Shown here: positions 44,399 through 52,711 of the stretch, one piece after another
Layout: each line of letters starts with the position of its first letter
Position numbering within the stretch: the stretch's first letter is position 1
DNA from: Commensalibacter communis
Lineage (GTDB): Bacteria; Pseudomonadota; Alphaproteobacteria; Acetobacterales; Acetobacteraceae
Direction of reading: 5' to 3'
Length of the DNA: 52,778 bases
Assembly (NCBI RefSeq): GCF_947179015.1
Contig: NZ_CAMXCM010000010.1
Location: forward strand, 1 to 52,778
Notes under the pieces: generated by a model
What the model was told of the DNA's origin: nothing
Seen by the model: only the letters and a program-made list of their open reading frames with translations
Databases searched by the model: none
Position numbers and translations under genes: made by a program

Positions 44399-45502
44399 AT
44401 GACAATCCATCACAAGATACAACATCATTCATTATTATATGTCTTACGTTTTTCACCAATTTTGGCACTTATTTTATTAACTGCTTGTGGGGGTGGCGGT
44501 AATAAGAATAAAAGCGGCGTTGTCTCATCACGTTACAGCAATTACATGGACAATCATCCAGAATGGCGACCACCAGGACCACCTGCTGATCCTTGGGGAC
44601 CTTATATTAATCAATCCTCACAACGATTTAATGTCCCCGATCAATGGATCAGAGCCGTAATAATGCAAGAATCCCGTGGATATCAATATTATAATAAACG
44701 CCCGATTACCTCACCTCATGGTGCCAAAGGGTTAATGCAATTGAAAACCCCGACCTATCGGGATATGGCAAAACGATATAAGCTGGGCAAAGATCCCTAT
44801 AATCCACAAGATAATATTATGGCTGGCACGGCGTACATTCGTATTTTATATAACCAATTTGGCGCGCCTGGATTTGTTGCTGCGTATCATGGTGGACCTG
44901 GCACACTCAGCAATCATTTAAAACACGGTTCCTCTTTACCCAAAGCAACCAAACAATATTTAACCGCAGTATCTGCTAAACTTGGCAATGACATTCCCAT
45001 GAGTGGGCCTTTTGCTAAATATGCTAGTGGATCATCCAGACGTTCTAAATCAAAGACACCTTTACCCCTAGAGGCCTATTACACTCCAAAATCCTATGCG
45101 CCGACGACAATGGTTGCACAAAATACCGTTCAGCCTCGGAAAAGAAGGAGTTTAAAGAGTGGCTCAACTTATAAACCGATGACTCCTATTTATCCAACCC
45201 AATCACAACCCCGCCCCAATATTGTACAAGTTGCTTATGCCCCCACTGCATCTGCTTCCAAAGGCAATTGGGGTGTTCAAGTGGGTGCCTATCCCTCAAT
45301 CAGTTTAGCACAACAAGCCACCGCCAAAGCACAATCAAAAATAGCAGATAGTTTCTCTTTCGCCAACCCATCTATAGAAAGCGTCAATAAAAATGGAACC
45401 ACACTTTATCGCGCACGATTAACAGGGATTAGCCAAATATCAGCAATTCAAGCCTGTCGTCAGCTTAAACAAAAAGGGATGAATTGTATTACTGTACAAT
45501 AA
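44399..45502 (+). CDS. Lytic transglycosylase / SPOR-domain lipoprotein
   Basis: 367 residues from ATG 44399 (an ATG at 44330 would add 23 residues but gives a poorer signal sequence). The lipobox LTAC puts the lipid Cys at residue 30, followed by GGGG. Residues about 70-175 are an SLT domain: VIMQESRGYQYYN with catalytic Glu91, HGAKGLMQLKTPTYRDM and DNIMAGTAYIRILYNQFG, then VAAYHGGPG. A Pro/Ser/Lys-rich linker leads to a C-terminal SPOR domain (NWGVQVGAYPSISLAQQA; LYRARLTGISQISAIQACRQ). It cleaves peptidoglycan, probably at the septum, in the outer membrane. Confidence 0.93.
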   Translation: MTIHHKIQHHSLLYVLRFSPILALILLTACGGGGNKNKSGVVSSRYSNYMDNHPEWRPPGPPADPWGPYINQSSQRFNVPDQWIRAVIMQESRGYQYYNKRPITSPHGAKGLMQLKTPTYRDMAKRYKLGKDPYNPQDNIMAGTAYIRILYNQFGAPGFVAAYHGGPGTLSNHLKHGSSLPKATKQYLTAVSAKLGNDIPMSGPFAKYASGSSRRSKSKTPLPLEAYYTPKSYAPTTMVAQNTVQPRKRRSLKSGSTYKPMTPIYPTQSQPRPNIVQVAYAPTASASKGNWGVQVGAYPSISLAQQATAKAQSKIADSFSFANPSIESVNKNGTTLYRARLTGISQISAIQACRQLKQKGMNCITVQ

Positions 45503-46665
45503 AATATTGTTATCGATTGATACAATTTGTATGTATCTGTCTGCTGTTTTGCTTAACCTACAGCACCCACAGCCACCGTATTTTGCCACAAGAAGTCTAT
45601 ATTTGGCAGAAAAAATGGAATCAATATTTACAACCAGCCATAGAACAAACCACGCCCTATGTCATAGGATGGCGGTTTTTAGCAGGTGAGTTTGAACCTG
45701 ATGGACAAGTCATTTATCCATCCATTCAATTTGATCATTTACAACAAACGAACTTACCTTTGACGGCTGTCTATCGATTTGATCGTTTGCGCCCGCTACC
45801 TTCTGTTGACGAGGTTTTAACCCTCATTCAGCAATCTCCTGCCTATCAAATCCACCACATTCATCGCATAGAGCTTGATTTAGATTGGCCAACGCCCAAA
45901 CTGTCTTTATATATTCAATTGCTCCGTTCTTTAAAAGCAAAACTGCCCAAAGATGTGCGGTTAAATATTACCATGATCCCAGATTGGATGCGGTCGCCTG
46001 TGTTTCCAGAATTGACAGAGCAAGTCCCTTATCCTGTTTTGCAAGTCCACAGTGTTGATAATCCCCACATTGGATTATTTAATAACAATACTGCACTTAT
46101 GTATATTCAGAAAATGAATAGGTTAACACGTCATCCATTTTATGTCGCATTACCAACCTATGGTCTAAAAATACAAACCACACCATCCGGAACGATTTAT
46201 GCCATAGAAGGAGAAAATGACTTTAAAACAGGTAAATCTGGTCAAGAATTATACAGCAATCCTCAACAAGTCAGAGCGTTAATTGAACAATTACAACATA
46301 ATACACCTATTAATCTTAGAGGAATCATTTGGTTTCGCTTGCCAATCGCAAGCGACCAACGAAATTGGAGCCTTGATACATGGATGGCAATGATTAAGCA
46401 TCAAAATTTACATGGACAAATTATGGTCAAAGAAATCCCTGATCCCAACACCCCTGAAGCAATAAAAATTACGCTGGTCAATCAAGGAAATATTGCGCTA
46501 CCCTTACCATCTATTGTATCTTTGAGATGTAAGACCGCAGATGGATTGTTCCCTTACCAATTATCGGTCAATCACCAAGGAAAATATATATTAAATTTAA
46601 CAAAGCAAATAGCACCTTTGAATACTCATCAAGAGCGTGTTATTGGCTGGATGCGATGTGATTGA
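45484..46665 (+). CDS. DUF3142 family protein, exported
   Basis: 393 residues. The start is a TTG overlapping the previous gene by 19 bases; it supplies a positively charged lead (IKYCYR) before the hydrophobic signal LIQFVCICLLFCLTYS. The mature part shows the family core: YIWQKKWNQYLQPA, then VIGWRFLAGEFEPDG, IELDLDWPTPKLSLYIQLLR, VRLNITMIPDWMRS and ALPTYGLKI, and FRLPIASDQRNWSLDTWMAM. DUF3142 is uncharacterised; its TIM-barrel-like fold hints at a glycoside-hydrolase-like role, which is inference. Coupled with the upstream lytic transglycosylase; a decayed gene follows. Confidence 0.8.
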   Translation: MYYCTIKYCYRLIQFVCICLLFCLTYSTHSHRILPQEVYIWQKKWNQYLQPAIEQTTPYVIGWRFLAGEFEPDGQVIYPSIQFDHLQQTNLPLTAVYRFDRLRPLPSVDEVLTLIQQSPAYQIHHIHRIELDLDWPTPKLSLYIQLLRSLKAKLPKDVRLNITMIPDWMRSPVFPELTEQVPYPVLQVHSVDNPHIGLFNNNTALMYIQKMNRLTRHPFYVALPTYGLKIQTTPSGTIYAIEGENDFKTGKSGQELYSNPQQVRALIEQLQHNTPINLRGIIWFRLPIASDQRNWSLDTWMAMIKHQNLHGQIMVKEIPDPNTPEAIKITLVNQGNIALPLPSIVSLRCKTADGLFPYQLSVNHQGKYILNLTKQIAPLNTHQERVIGWMRCD

Positions 46666-47089
46666 ATATGTATGTTTTAAAAATGATATATATATCATTC
46701 TGTATTTTACTTCCTAATGCAGCAAGGGATCGAGATCACACTCTGAGAACCAACAACGCAATATTAACAACAACAGAGAATTTTATACTTGCTATTATAT
46801 GTCGGCAAAGGCTCAATAACGCCACCCAAGCTATTAAAATTGCTATAAAAATAAATCAATATATGATCCAGCAAAAGAAAAATGTGCGATTGCAGATTAT
46901 GCGCTTTACGATTTGTCAAATTATTTTCAAGAACGTGTCCTTATCATTGCGATCCCAACCCTATCCATACTTCTTTTTTTGAAAAATCGGCAGTCAATCA
47001 GCCATTATCTGACTTTCAGAAAACAAGCCCTCACTTCCGATCTTGCACCCCGAAAGAGTTCCTATATTATATTACTGTTTCTACCTTAA
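46662..47089 (+). pseudogene. Decayed gene after the DUF3142 gene (two to three nonsense codons)
   Basis: The ATG at 46662 overlaps the DUF3142 stop, but its own frame soon loses coding character. A different frame from about 46700 reads coding-like: SENQQRNINNNREFYTCYYM, then SAKAQ-TAA-RHPSY-TAA-NCYKNKSIYDPAKEKCAIADY, followed by FQERVLIIAIPTLSILLFLK and a last hydrophobic segment ending at TAA 47087-47089. Both internal stops fit single CAA-to-TAA changes. The uninterrupted C-terminal 83 codons contain one membrane helix. No family recognised. The rest of the 562-base gap before the AEC gene shows nothing else. Confidence 0.45.
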
Positions 47090-47227
47090 TCTTAAAAAAG
47101 CGCTATCTTAACAACTATGATCAAATAGACAAAAATTATTTTACTGACTATCAGTCTTAACAAAATTTATATATTCAATTTTAATAAAACTATTTTGCCT
47201 TCTTAATTTCAATGATAAAAGCGCTTT

Positions 47228-48208
47228 ATGAATCATTTATTACAATCTGTTGGGATCATTATTCCCATTATATTTATCCTCATTTTTGGTTTTTTTTCAG
47301 CAAAAAGAAATATTTTTGGTGATAATGCCAATGCGATTTCTGTTCTCAGCAAATTGGTCTTAACCATTACATTACCCCCTGTATTATTTGCAGGAACCCT
47401 CAGCGTTTCCAAAGAACAGCTACACGGTGCTTTATTACTATTTCTGGCTCTATTACTAAGCACCATATTGATTTATTTAATTGGGTTTTTCGTTGCCAGA
47501 ATTGTTTTTAAGAGAAATATTATTCAATCCTCATTAGCAGGTCTGGGCGGCAGTTTTTCAGCAGGTCCATTCTATGGCCCCGCATTGCTGGATCCTTTAT
47601 ATGGACATAACAGCAGTGTCGCCATCAGCATGATTGCTTTGGTCATTAATTTGGCATTAATTCCTTTGGCAACCATCATCATCGAAATTGAACTGGAAAA
47701 ACAAAGTGCCACACAACAAAAACCAATCTATCAACTTATCGGAAGCTCTATCTATCATGCAATTATAGATTGTCCTTATGTGTGGGCGCCTTTACTAGGG
47801 ATTATTTTATTATTTTGTGGGGTCAAATTACCCAGTTTTATCAGTGATACCTGCTTTCTAATTGGCAAAGCCACTTCTGGCATTGCCATCTTTGTTGCAG
47901 GGATGACATTGGCAGTCAATCGGTTTCGATTAACAAAAGAATGTATCGGTTTTGCCCTAATCAAGGATATTGCTTTGCCTGCTGCTTTCTTTGGCATAGC
48001 CTCTCTCTGGTTATTAAAATCAGGAACAGCGATTTTTAATGAGGGGCTATTATTATGCGCCATGCCTTCCGGTCCCATGATTATTTTACTCAGCAACCAA
48101 TATAAACAATATCAAGAAGAATCTGCATCCATTCTAGCAATTTCTACTTTTACCATGATTATCACCGTTTCCATTTTGATCGGATTTCTTAATCTATCTG
48201 TTCACTGA
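47228..48208 (+). CDS. AEC-family transporter
   Basis: 326 residues, about ten membrane helices in two halves. Features are FILIFGFFSAKRNIF, SVLSKLVLTITLPPVLFAGT (the family's conserved P-x-L region), the middle ALVINLALIPLATIIIEIEL, and the second half VAGMTLAVNRFRLT and LLLCAMPSGPMIILLSNQYK. Auxin efflux carrier family proteins in bacteria transport organic acids such as malonate, or related anions, in the inner membrane. Substrate unknown. It converges with the DUF218 gene; the stops are two bases apart. Confidence 0.88.
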   Translation: MNHLLQSVGIIIPIIFILIFGFFSAKRNIFGDNANAISVLSKLVLTITLPPVLFAGTLSVSKEQLHGALLLFLALLLSTILIYLIGFFVARIVFKRNIIQSSLAGLGGSFSAGPFYGPALLDPLYGHNSSVAISMIALVINLALIPLATIIIEIELEKQSATQQKPIYQLIGSSIYHAIIDCPYVWAPLLGIILLFCGVKLPSFISDTCFLIGKATSGIAIFVAGMTLAVNRFRLTKECIGFALIKDIALPAAFFGIASLWLLKSGTAIFNEGLLLCAMPSGPMIILLSNQYKQYQEESASILAISTFTMIITVSILIGFLNLSVH

Positions 48209-48210
48209 TT

Positions 48211-48765
48211 TTATTTCAGATTTAACCAATAGGCTGGATATCCCAACATTTCACGCGGAACAGAGAAAAAATCACGCCAAGAAGTATAATTGGGTGAACC
48301 TTGTCCAATTTTATCAATGCCAATCGCTTGAAATGCCAATTTTGTACGTGGAATATGGAAATATTGAGAAATGATAATTACGGATTTCATATGATTTGTT
48401 TGCATATATTCAGCAGTATTCTTGGCAGTTGCTCGGGTATTCACACCTTGACTGTCTTGAATAATCGCTTGTTGAGGAATACCATGATCCACCAAATATT
48501 GTGCCATGACACTGGCTTCATTATATCCCTCTAGCCCTGTGCCACCACTGACTAAAATAACAGGTGCATATCCTTGTTGATAGACGCTGATTGCTTTATT
48601 CAATCGTGCTTCTAGCCCGCGGCTCGGGGTACCGTCCCGTTCCACTTTGGTTCCCAAAACAACCATCAAATCTGTTTTGAATAAGTAATCTCTCATCCCA
48701 CCCATAATAATAAACAGCATTACTAGACAATATAAAATAATAACAGAACAAATCAGTTTAAACAT
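48211..48765 (-). CDS. DUF218 (YdcF/SanA/ElyC-like) membrane-anchored protein
   Basis: 184 residues from ATG 48765; a TTG at 48777 extends the frame by four residues. A single N-terminal anchor (LICSVIILYCLVMLFIIMG) is followed by the DUF218 domain: LMVVLGTKVERDGTPSRGLE, LNKAISVYQQGYAPVILVSG, GYNEASVMAQYLVDHGIP, DSQGVNTRATAKNTAEYM and ISQYFHIPRTKLAFQ. The conserved Glu/Asn/His pattern fits the family; members are tied to envelope integrity and cell-wall or lipid-carrier metabolism. It is downstream of the phage-like cassette on the same strand (61-base gap). Confidence 0.9.
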   Translation of the reverse strand: MFKLICSVIILYCLVMLFIIMGGMRDYLFKTDLMVVLGTKVERDGTPSRGLEARLNKAISVYQQGYAPVILVSGGTGLEGYNEASVMAQYLVDHGIPQQAIIQDSQGVNTRATAKNTAEYMQTNHMKSVIIISQYFHIPRTKLAFQAIGIDKIGQGSPNYTSWRDFFSVPREMLGYPAYWLNLK

Positions 48766-48826
48766 AAATAAATACAAACAACATGAATGAATACGAACAA
48801 ATTATAAAGTTTGAAACATACCATAT

Positions 48827-49009
48827 TTATAAAAAATATAACCGTTTAAATCTTCTTTTTTGCAGTGTTTTCTTTTTCATATATCGAGCAATCAACTTAT
48901 ACATAGTCGCAACACTCGTGACCACAGCTACTATATTCCCTGCAATATCCCCTGGAATAACATCCAAGAAACTTTGAAAAATCTGCATCATCAAGTCGGA
49001 ATGATTCAT
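48827..49009 (-). CDS. Small membrane protein, possible phage holin
   Basis: 60 residues from ATG 49009, which has GGAGG about six bases upstream; longer frames to 49078 lack such a site. It has one clear membrane segment, DIAGNIVAVVTSVATMYKLI, followed by a strongly basic tail (ARYMKKKTLQKRRFKRLYF). A short hydrophobic helix with a basic cytoplasmic end fits class III-like holins or lysis accessory proteins. It lies directly after the tail-like gene and in the same orientation as the endolysin-like gene. The family is not recognised, so the holin call rests on context and topology. Confidence 0.5.
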   Translation of the reverse strand: MNHSDLMMQIFQSFLDVIPGDIAGNIVAVVTSVATMYKLIARYMKKKTLQKRRFKRLYFL

Positions 49010-49082
49010 TTTATCCTCCATCAAAAAGGCATAAAAAAAGACGCTGTTGCGCCCCATTTCATGCCTCAAATAATTCAACAGG

Positions 49083-49823
49083 TTAAATCAATATAGTACC
49101 CGTTGCATCAACCCATTGTTCCCCATTCCACCAACAAGGTTTTTTAGAGACTGGATCCCATGCTTGAGTTCCTTCCAATAACCCCTGTGTTTCGATTGTG
49201 TTTTTATGGGATACAACTAATTGATCAACTTTAACGACCCCAGATAAAGAAATACCCTCTTTGGCGTCAATTGTTAATACAGGATCTCCTTGTATTAACA
49301 ATTGTAAAGATTGATCATCAGCACGGTTCATCATTTGCAATTGCATTCCATCACCTATAAACACGCTGCAACTGTCTGAAGGATTATCGGACATGATACT
49401 TGAAAATTCTAATGAGCATCTACCTGCTGATGCTAAAAATTGATAAGAATTAATAACTTCACCTGTATCAGAAGCTCCCTCGGAACCATTCAAAATTAAA
49501 TTTGATCCTAAAGATTGCAAGTTAACTACTGAATAATAGTGGCTAGGCGTATCATTAAAAGTAATATCTAAACGGGCTTGGTTTGCTTGTACAATTGAAC
49601 GATAATGATTATATTGAGGGGTAGAGTTCAAATCAACCACACAATAACCACTTTGCAAACTTGTTCTTTTGGCGTCTTCTTTTAAAATGGTATCGATCAT
49701 TAACCCTGCATCATCGGTTTTTAAGGTTAATGAATTCATCTCATTATGCGCATCATGGCTAATCACTAGACCTGCATTATCACTTGTTACTAATGATAAA
49801 TTTTTATTCGCTACATCTGTCAT
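49083..49823 (-). CDS. Phage-tail-fibre-like protein of unknown family
   Basis: 246 residues, beta-rich and without membrane segments. The C-terminus QAWDPVSKKPCWWNGEQWVD followed by ATG-TILI resembles the terminal tip of phage tail fibres and baseplate appendages. The N-terminal half repeats beta-hairpin-like phrases such as TSDNAGLVISHDAHNEM and KTDDAGLMIDTILKED. AAGAAAG lies ahead of the ATG. Cargo or receptor-binding cannot be stated. It sits between an endolysin-like gene and a holin-like gene, all on the minus strand, so it is probably part of a phage remnant or domesticated phage module. No capsid, terminase or integrase is in view. Confidence 0.6.
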   Translation of the reverse strand: MTDVANKNLSLVTSDNAGLVISHDAHNEMNSLTLKTDDAGLMIDTILKEDAKRTSLQSGYCVVDLNSTPQYNHYRSIVQANQARLDITFNDTPSHYYSVVNLQSLGSNLILNGSEGASDTGEVINSYQFLASAGRCSLEFSSIMSDNPSDSCSVFIGDGMQLQMMNRADDQSLQLLIQGDPVLTIDAKEGISLSGVVKVDQLVVSHKNTIETQGLLEGTQAWDPVSKKPCWWNGEQWVDATGTILI

Positions 49824-49938
49824 GTTTTTTCTTTCTTAAAAAATAAAAATATATTTATTAAGAGCTCTTGTTAAAATCAATTTTCTTATAAATTACAATA
49901 TTTTACTTACTTTATTAAACAATGCCTCAGAAAAACAA

Positions 49939-49961
49939 AAAAAGCGCAATATGCGCTTTTT
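49939..49961 (-). terminator. Bidirectional rho-independent terminator
   Basis: AAAAGCGCA (49940-49948) pairs with TGCGCTTTT (49952-49960) around a 3-base ATA loop, with further A/T pairs outside. The run of A before and T after would give a U-tract in both directions. It lies between the endolysin-like gene and the tail-like gene, and can end endolysin transcription. The rest of the 490-base gap 49824-50313 has no gene. Confidence 0.8.
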
Positions 49962-50290
49962 ATTCAAGGTATTAAATTGTTTAAATAGCTGCTCTTTTGC
50001 ATAACATTATTGAACTAATGTTAACCATAAATATATGATGGACTATATCTTATCATTTACTATAAACAACAAAATACCATCTTGCTTATACTACCATACA
50101 TACTTGATCAAAACAACTATAGTTTGAATAATACTCTTTTTAATATACAAATATTTATATTCTGTTTTAATTCAATTGATTAATGGTGTCCACGGCGGAC
50201 ATCGAATTCTATTATTTAAACCTTATATGATAATAATTTTTAGTTAAATATTTTTTTGATACCTACAATAATACCGACATATATTATCTA

Positions 50291-50306
50291 TATATAGATC
50301 TATATA
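50291..50306. repeat. Perfect 16-base palindrome next to the endolysin-like gene
   Basis: TATATAGATCTATATA reads the same on both strands, without spacer. It lies seven bases beyond the stop of the endolysin-like gene. In AT-rich DNA such a site can arise by chance, but the GATC centre and length make it worth noting as a possible binding site. Confidence 0.5.
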
Positions 50307-50313
50307 ATTCAAC

Positions 50314-50832
50314 TCACCCATCAATCGCCTGTTGAAACCGGTCGACATTATCTTGCCAGACGGCTTTGCCCAGAGCGGTGTTGTAGTATTTTTTGTGATA
50401 TTGAGCCATGGCGCTTGCATCATTGGCCAATGGCAACTCTGCTGGGATACGAAGGTAAAACACACGACACATTGCTGCTGCAAAGAATAGATCACCAATC
50501 ATTGTCTCTGCTTTGGGAATACCATTATTATCGGCATTAAAAGTGCCAGCTATATTTTTAAGCAATGCTGCAAGATGGCTGCGTTTTGGATTACTCAGAA
50601 AGTTCTTCCAAATATCATTATAGGTTGCTGGCTCCATCTGCATGGCACCCACAGCAGGGCCATTGCCGAGTTGCTTGAGATATGTGCAACCTCCAGCATA
50701 TCCCTCTGCCAAGAACGTTCCTGTGACTTGGTTAATGGCACGCGCGCCACCAAGACCCAAATAATCCAATGCTGGGGTGATAATTTCTTGTTTTAAGTGC
50801 AGAATATAAATTCCACCCATGACTTTACTCAT
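50314..50832 (-). CDS. Phage-type endolysin / lytic-transglycosylase-like protein
   Basis: 172 residues, no signal peptide. The N-terminal third has ALDYLGLGGARAINQVTGTF and then LAEGYAGGCTYLKQLGNGPA, followed by VGAMQMEPATYNDIWKNFLS; the Glu in EPATYNDIW and the G-x-M-QMEP phrase resemble transglycosylase-like phage endolysins of the lysozyme superfamily. The C-terminal part (IGDLFFAAAMCRVFYLRIPA; MAQYHKKYYNTALGKA) matches such proteins too. AGGA lies eight bases before ATG. It starts the minus-strand phage-like cassette and is divergent from the ParB-like gene. Function is inferred from these phrases only. Confidence 0.72.
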   Translation of the reverse strand: MSKVMGGIYILHLKQEIITPALDYLGLGGARAINQVTGTFLAEGYAGGCTYLKQLGNGPAVGAMQMEPATYNDIWKNFLSNPKRSHLAALLKNIAGTFNADNNGIPKAETMIGDLFFAAAMCRVFYLRIPAELPLANDASAMAQYHKKYYNTALGKAVWQDNVDRFQQAIDG

Positions 50833-50892
50833 GATGATTTCCTATAATGATTTTTAATGATAATTTTGAGGCTGTACTTTATTGGGTAGTTA

Positions 50893-50937
50893 GTTTTTAC
50901 CGCCTCAGGTAAAAACCTATTTCCTGATGGCAGGAAA
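50893..50937. promoter_or_regulatory. Pair of adjacent hairpins between endolysin-like and ParB-like genes
   Basis: First hairpin: GTTTTTACC (50893-50901) with GGTAAAAAC (50908-50916), six-base loop. Second: TTTCCTG (50920-50926) with CAGGAAA (50931-50937), four-base loop. Only three bases separate them, and both lie in the 262-base divergent gap. AGTTTTT at the left edge is also complementary to AAAAACT at the right edge, so alternative folds are possible. Regulatory role or phage/defence border is not proven. Confidence 0.45.
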
Positions 50938-51094
50938 AACTGATTTTATTGTTTATTTAATACCGTTTGTTTTGAGTATTATAATTTAACCAATTTCGTT
51001 GTATGGCGAAAATGGTTATAATAAAAATTTGTCTAACAATCATAAACCTATATATTATGTACGTAACAATATATTTTATTTTTTGAGGTTTATA

Positions 51095-52657
51095 ATGTCA
51101 GCAACAAATTATATTACGCTACCGATAAATTGTATTATCCTTGACTATGCGAACCCTCGTTTTAAAACAAGATATCAATTTGATGTAAATACACCTCAAG
51201 AAATTTTAGCAAAGGCTACTATTAAACAAGATCCACTTGCTTTTCTGGAACTTCTGAAAGATATCAAAGGCCGTAATGGTCTGTTACAAGCACAATCTTT
51301 ATGCGTTTTACCAATGCCATCTAATTCACAACAATATCTAGCATTGGATGGAAATAGACGTATTACCAGCCTTAAACTTATATCCTCACTCTTAAACAAA
51401 GATATTATCTGTAAAAATAACGCGTTAATTACATTTGACACTAACTTTTTAAATAAACTCGAAACTTTTTTAAATAATATTACCACGCAGGAAATAACAA
51501 ACATAAAATCTTTGCAAATTGATTGTTATCTTTTTAAGACCAGAGAAGAAGCCGAACCTACTTTATTAGCAAGACATGGAGGTCAATCAGGTGGGGCAGG
51601 ACAACAAACATGGAAACCAATTGATAATCAATTGTATCAAGGGGATGCAACGTTGGTTGATGTTATCTCATTTGTTGAACGAAATTCAACCTTTCCAGAT
51701 AATGAATGGTTAGAGATTAAAGACTATCTGTGGGAACAAGGTGCATCTACGCTGGAGTATATTATAGGCAATAAATTTTTTAGAGATACATTCCAAATTT
51801 CTTCTAAGCAAATTGATTCAACTACTCACCCTACATTTCAAAAAAATCCAGAAATATTAATCAATATGCTTAGTGTAATAGTCAAAGATATTAAAAACGC
51901 TAAAATCAACACCCGTTTGATTAATACAGCAGCTAAGCAAGAGGATTATATAAAATCACTATTATCTAATAATCAAAATAGCAGTAGTTTAAAGAGCCCC
52001 GAACTTTTTTATAATTACACACTACAAAATACAACTGAACATCCAAGAATAAATCAAAAACCTATCTTACATAGCAGACCACAAGATAGTAAAATTAATA
52101 CACTCACTCCATCACCTACAGTCAGCAATATTTCTACTCAAAAAACAGTACCAACACCCTTAACCTCAACACCAACCAAAAAAGTTACCAATTCAACACC
52201 TAAAGCACTCAAGCAAATCAATCAATTACATTTTAATAAAGAAATAGAAAAGAAACTTAATAATTTAGAAAACCAGAAACTCATACATTTATATTATACA
52301 TTAACGAAAACAAAAATTGACACAATAACGAATGATTATACACCCTTATTAACCGTAGGATTATGGGCTTTTCTTGAAACACTAACTGCATATATTGAAC
52401 GTAAAGAGACAACGAGTTTTGATAGTTTTCTAAATAAAGATAAATTGAATAAATGGAATTTCAAAACAGAACAAACTAAAGAATATGTAAAAAAATTTAA
52501 AATAATATCAGATCTTGGAAATGCAACAAAACATAGTGCTCTTGATGCCTGTTATAACACAACCCAACTTAATAATGACCTCACTTGTATCGAACCTGTT
52601 ATTTTAAAGTGCATAGAAGAAGCTATAAAACTTAAAAATAATTCTACTGGCCAATAA
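51095..52657 (+). CDS. ParB-like N-terminal domain protein with helical HEPN-like C-terminus
   Basis: 520 residues from ATG 51095, which has GAGG six bases upstream; the frame extends to a TTG at 50999 without support. Residues 1-100 show a ParB/Srx-type fold: LPINCIILDYANPRF at the start and QYLALDGNRRITSLKLI with the conserved DGNRR at 85-89. Residues about 180-200 have a Gly-rich ARHGGQSGGAGQQTWKP. A Thr/Pro/Ser-rich linker (about 340-385) leads to a helical C-terminal part with LWAFLETLTAYIERKE and SDLGNATKHSAL (474-483), which resembles HEPN-type proteins. An adenine methyltransferase gene follows, so a DNA modification or defence role is likely but unproven. Confidence 0.7.
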   Translation: MSATNYITLPINCIILDYANPRFKTRYQFDVNTPQEILAKATIKQDPLAFLELLKDIKGRNGLLQAQSLCVLPMPSNSQQYLALDGNRRITSLKLISSLLNKDIICKNNALITFDTNFLNKLETFLNNITTQEITNIKSLQIDCYLFKTREEAEPTLLARHGGQSGGAGQQTWKPIDNQLYQGDATLVDVISFVERNSTFPDNEWLEIKDYLWEQGASTLEYIIGNKFFRDTFQISSKQIDSTTHPTFQKNPEILINMLSVIVKDIKNAKINTRLINTAAKQEDYIKSLLSNNQNSSSLKSPELFYNYTLQNTTEHPRINQKPILHSRPQDSKINTLTPSPTVSNISTQKTVPTPLTSTPTKKVTNSTPKALKQINQLHFNKEIEKKLNNLENQKLIHLYYTLTKTKIDTITNDYTPLLTVGLWAFLETLTAYIERKETTSFDSFLNKDKLNKWNFKTEQTKEYVKKFKIISDLGNATKHSALDACYNTTQLNNDLTCIEPVILKCIEEAIKLKNNSTGQ

Positions 52658-52711
52658 AAATAAAATGGTGTAAAATTAAAAAACATTTCTTCATCGACAA
52701 GATATAACCTA

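Noticed and set aside
46882-47160. 92-codon frame in the gap before the AEC gene
   Set aside because: Its sequence is low quality and overlaps the better frame of the decayed gene ending at 47089.
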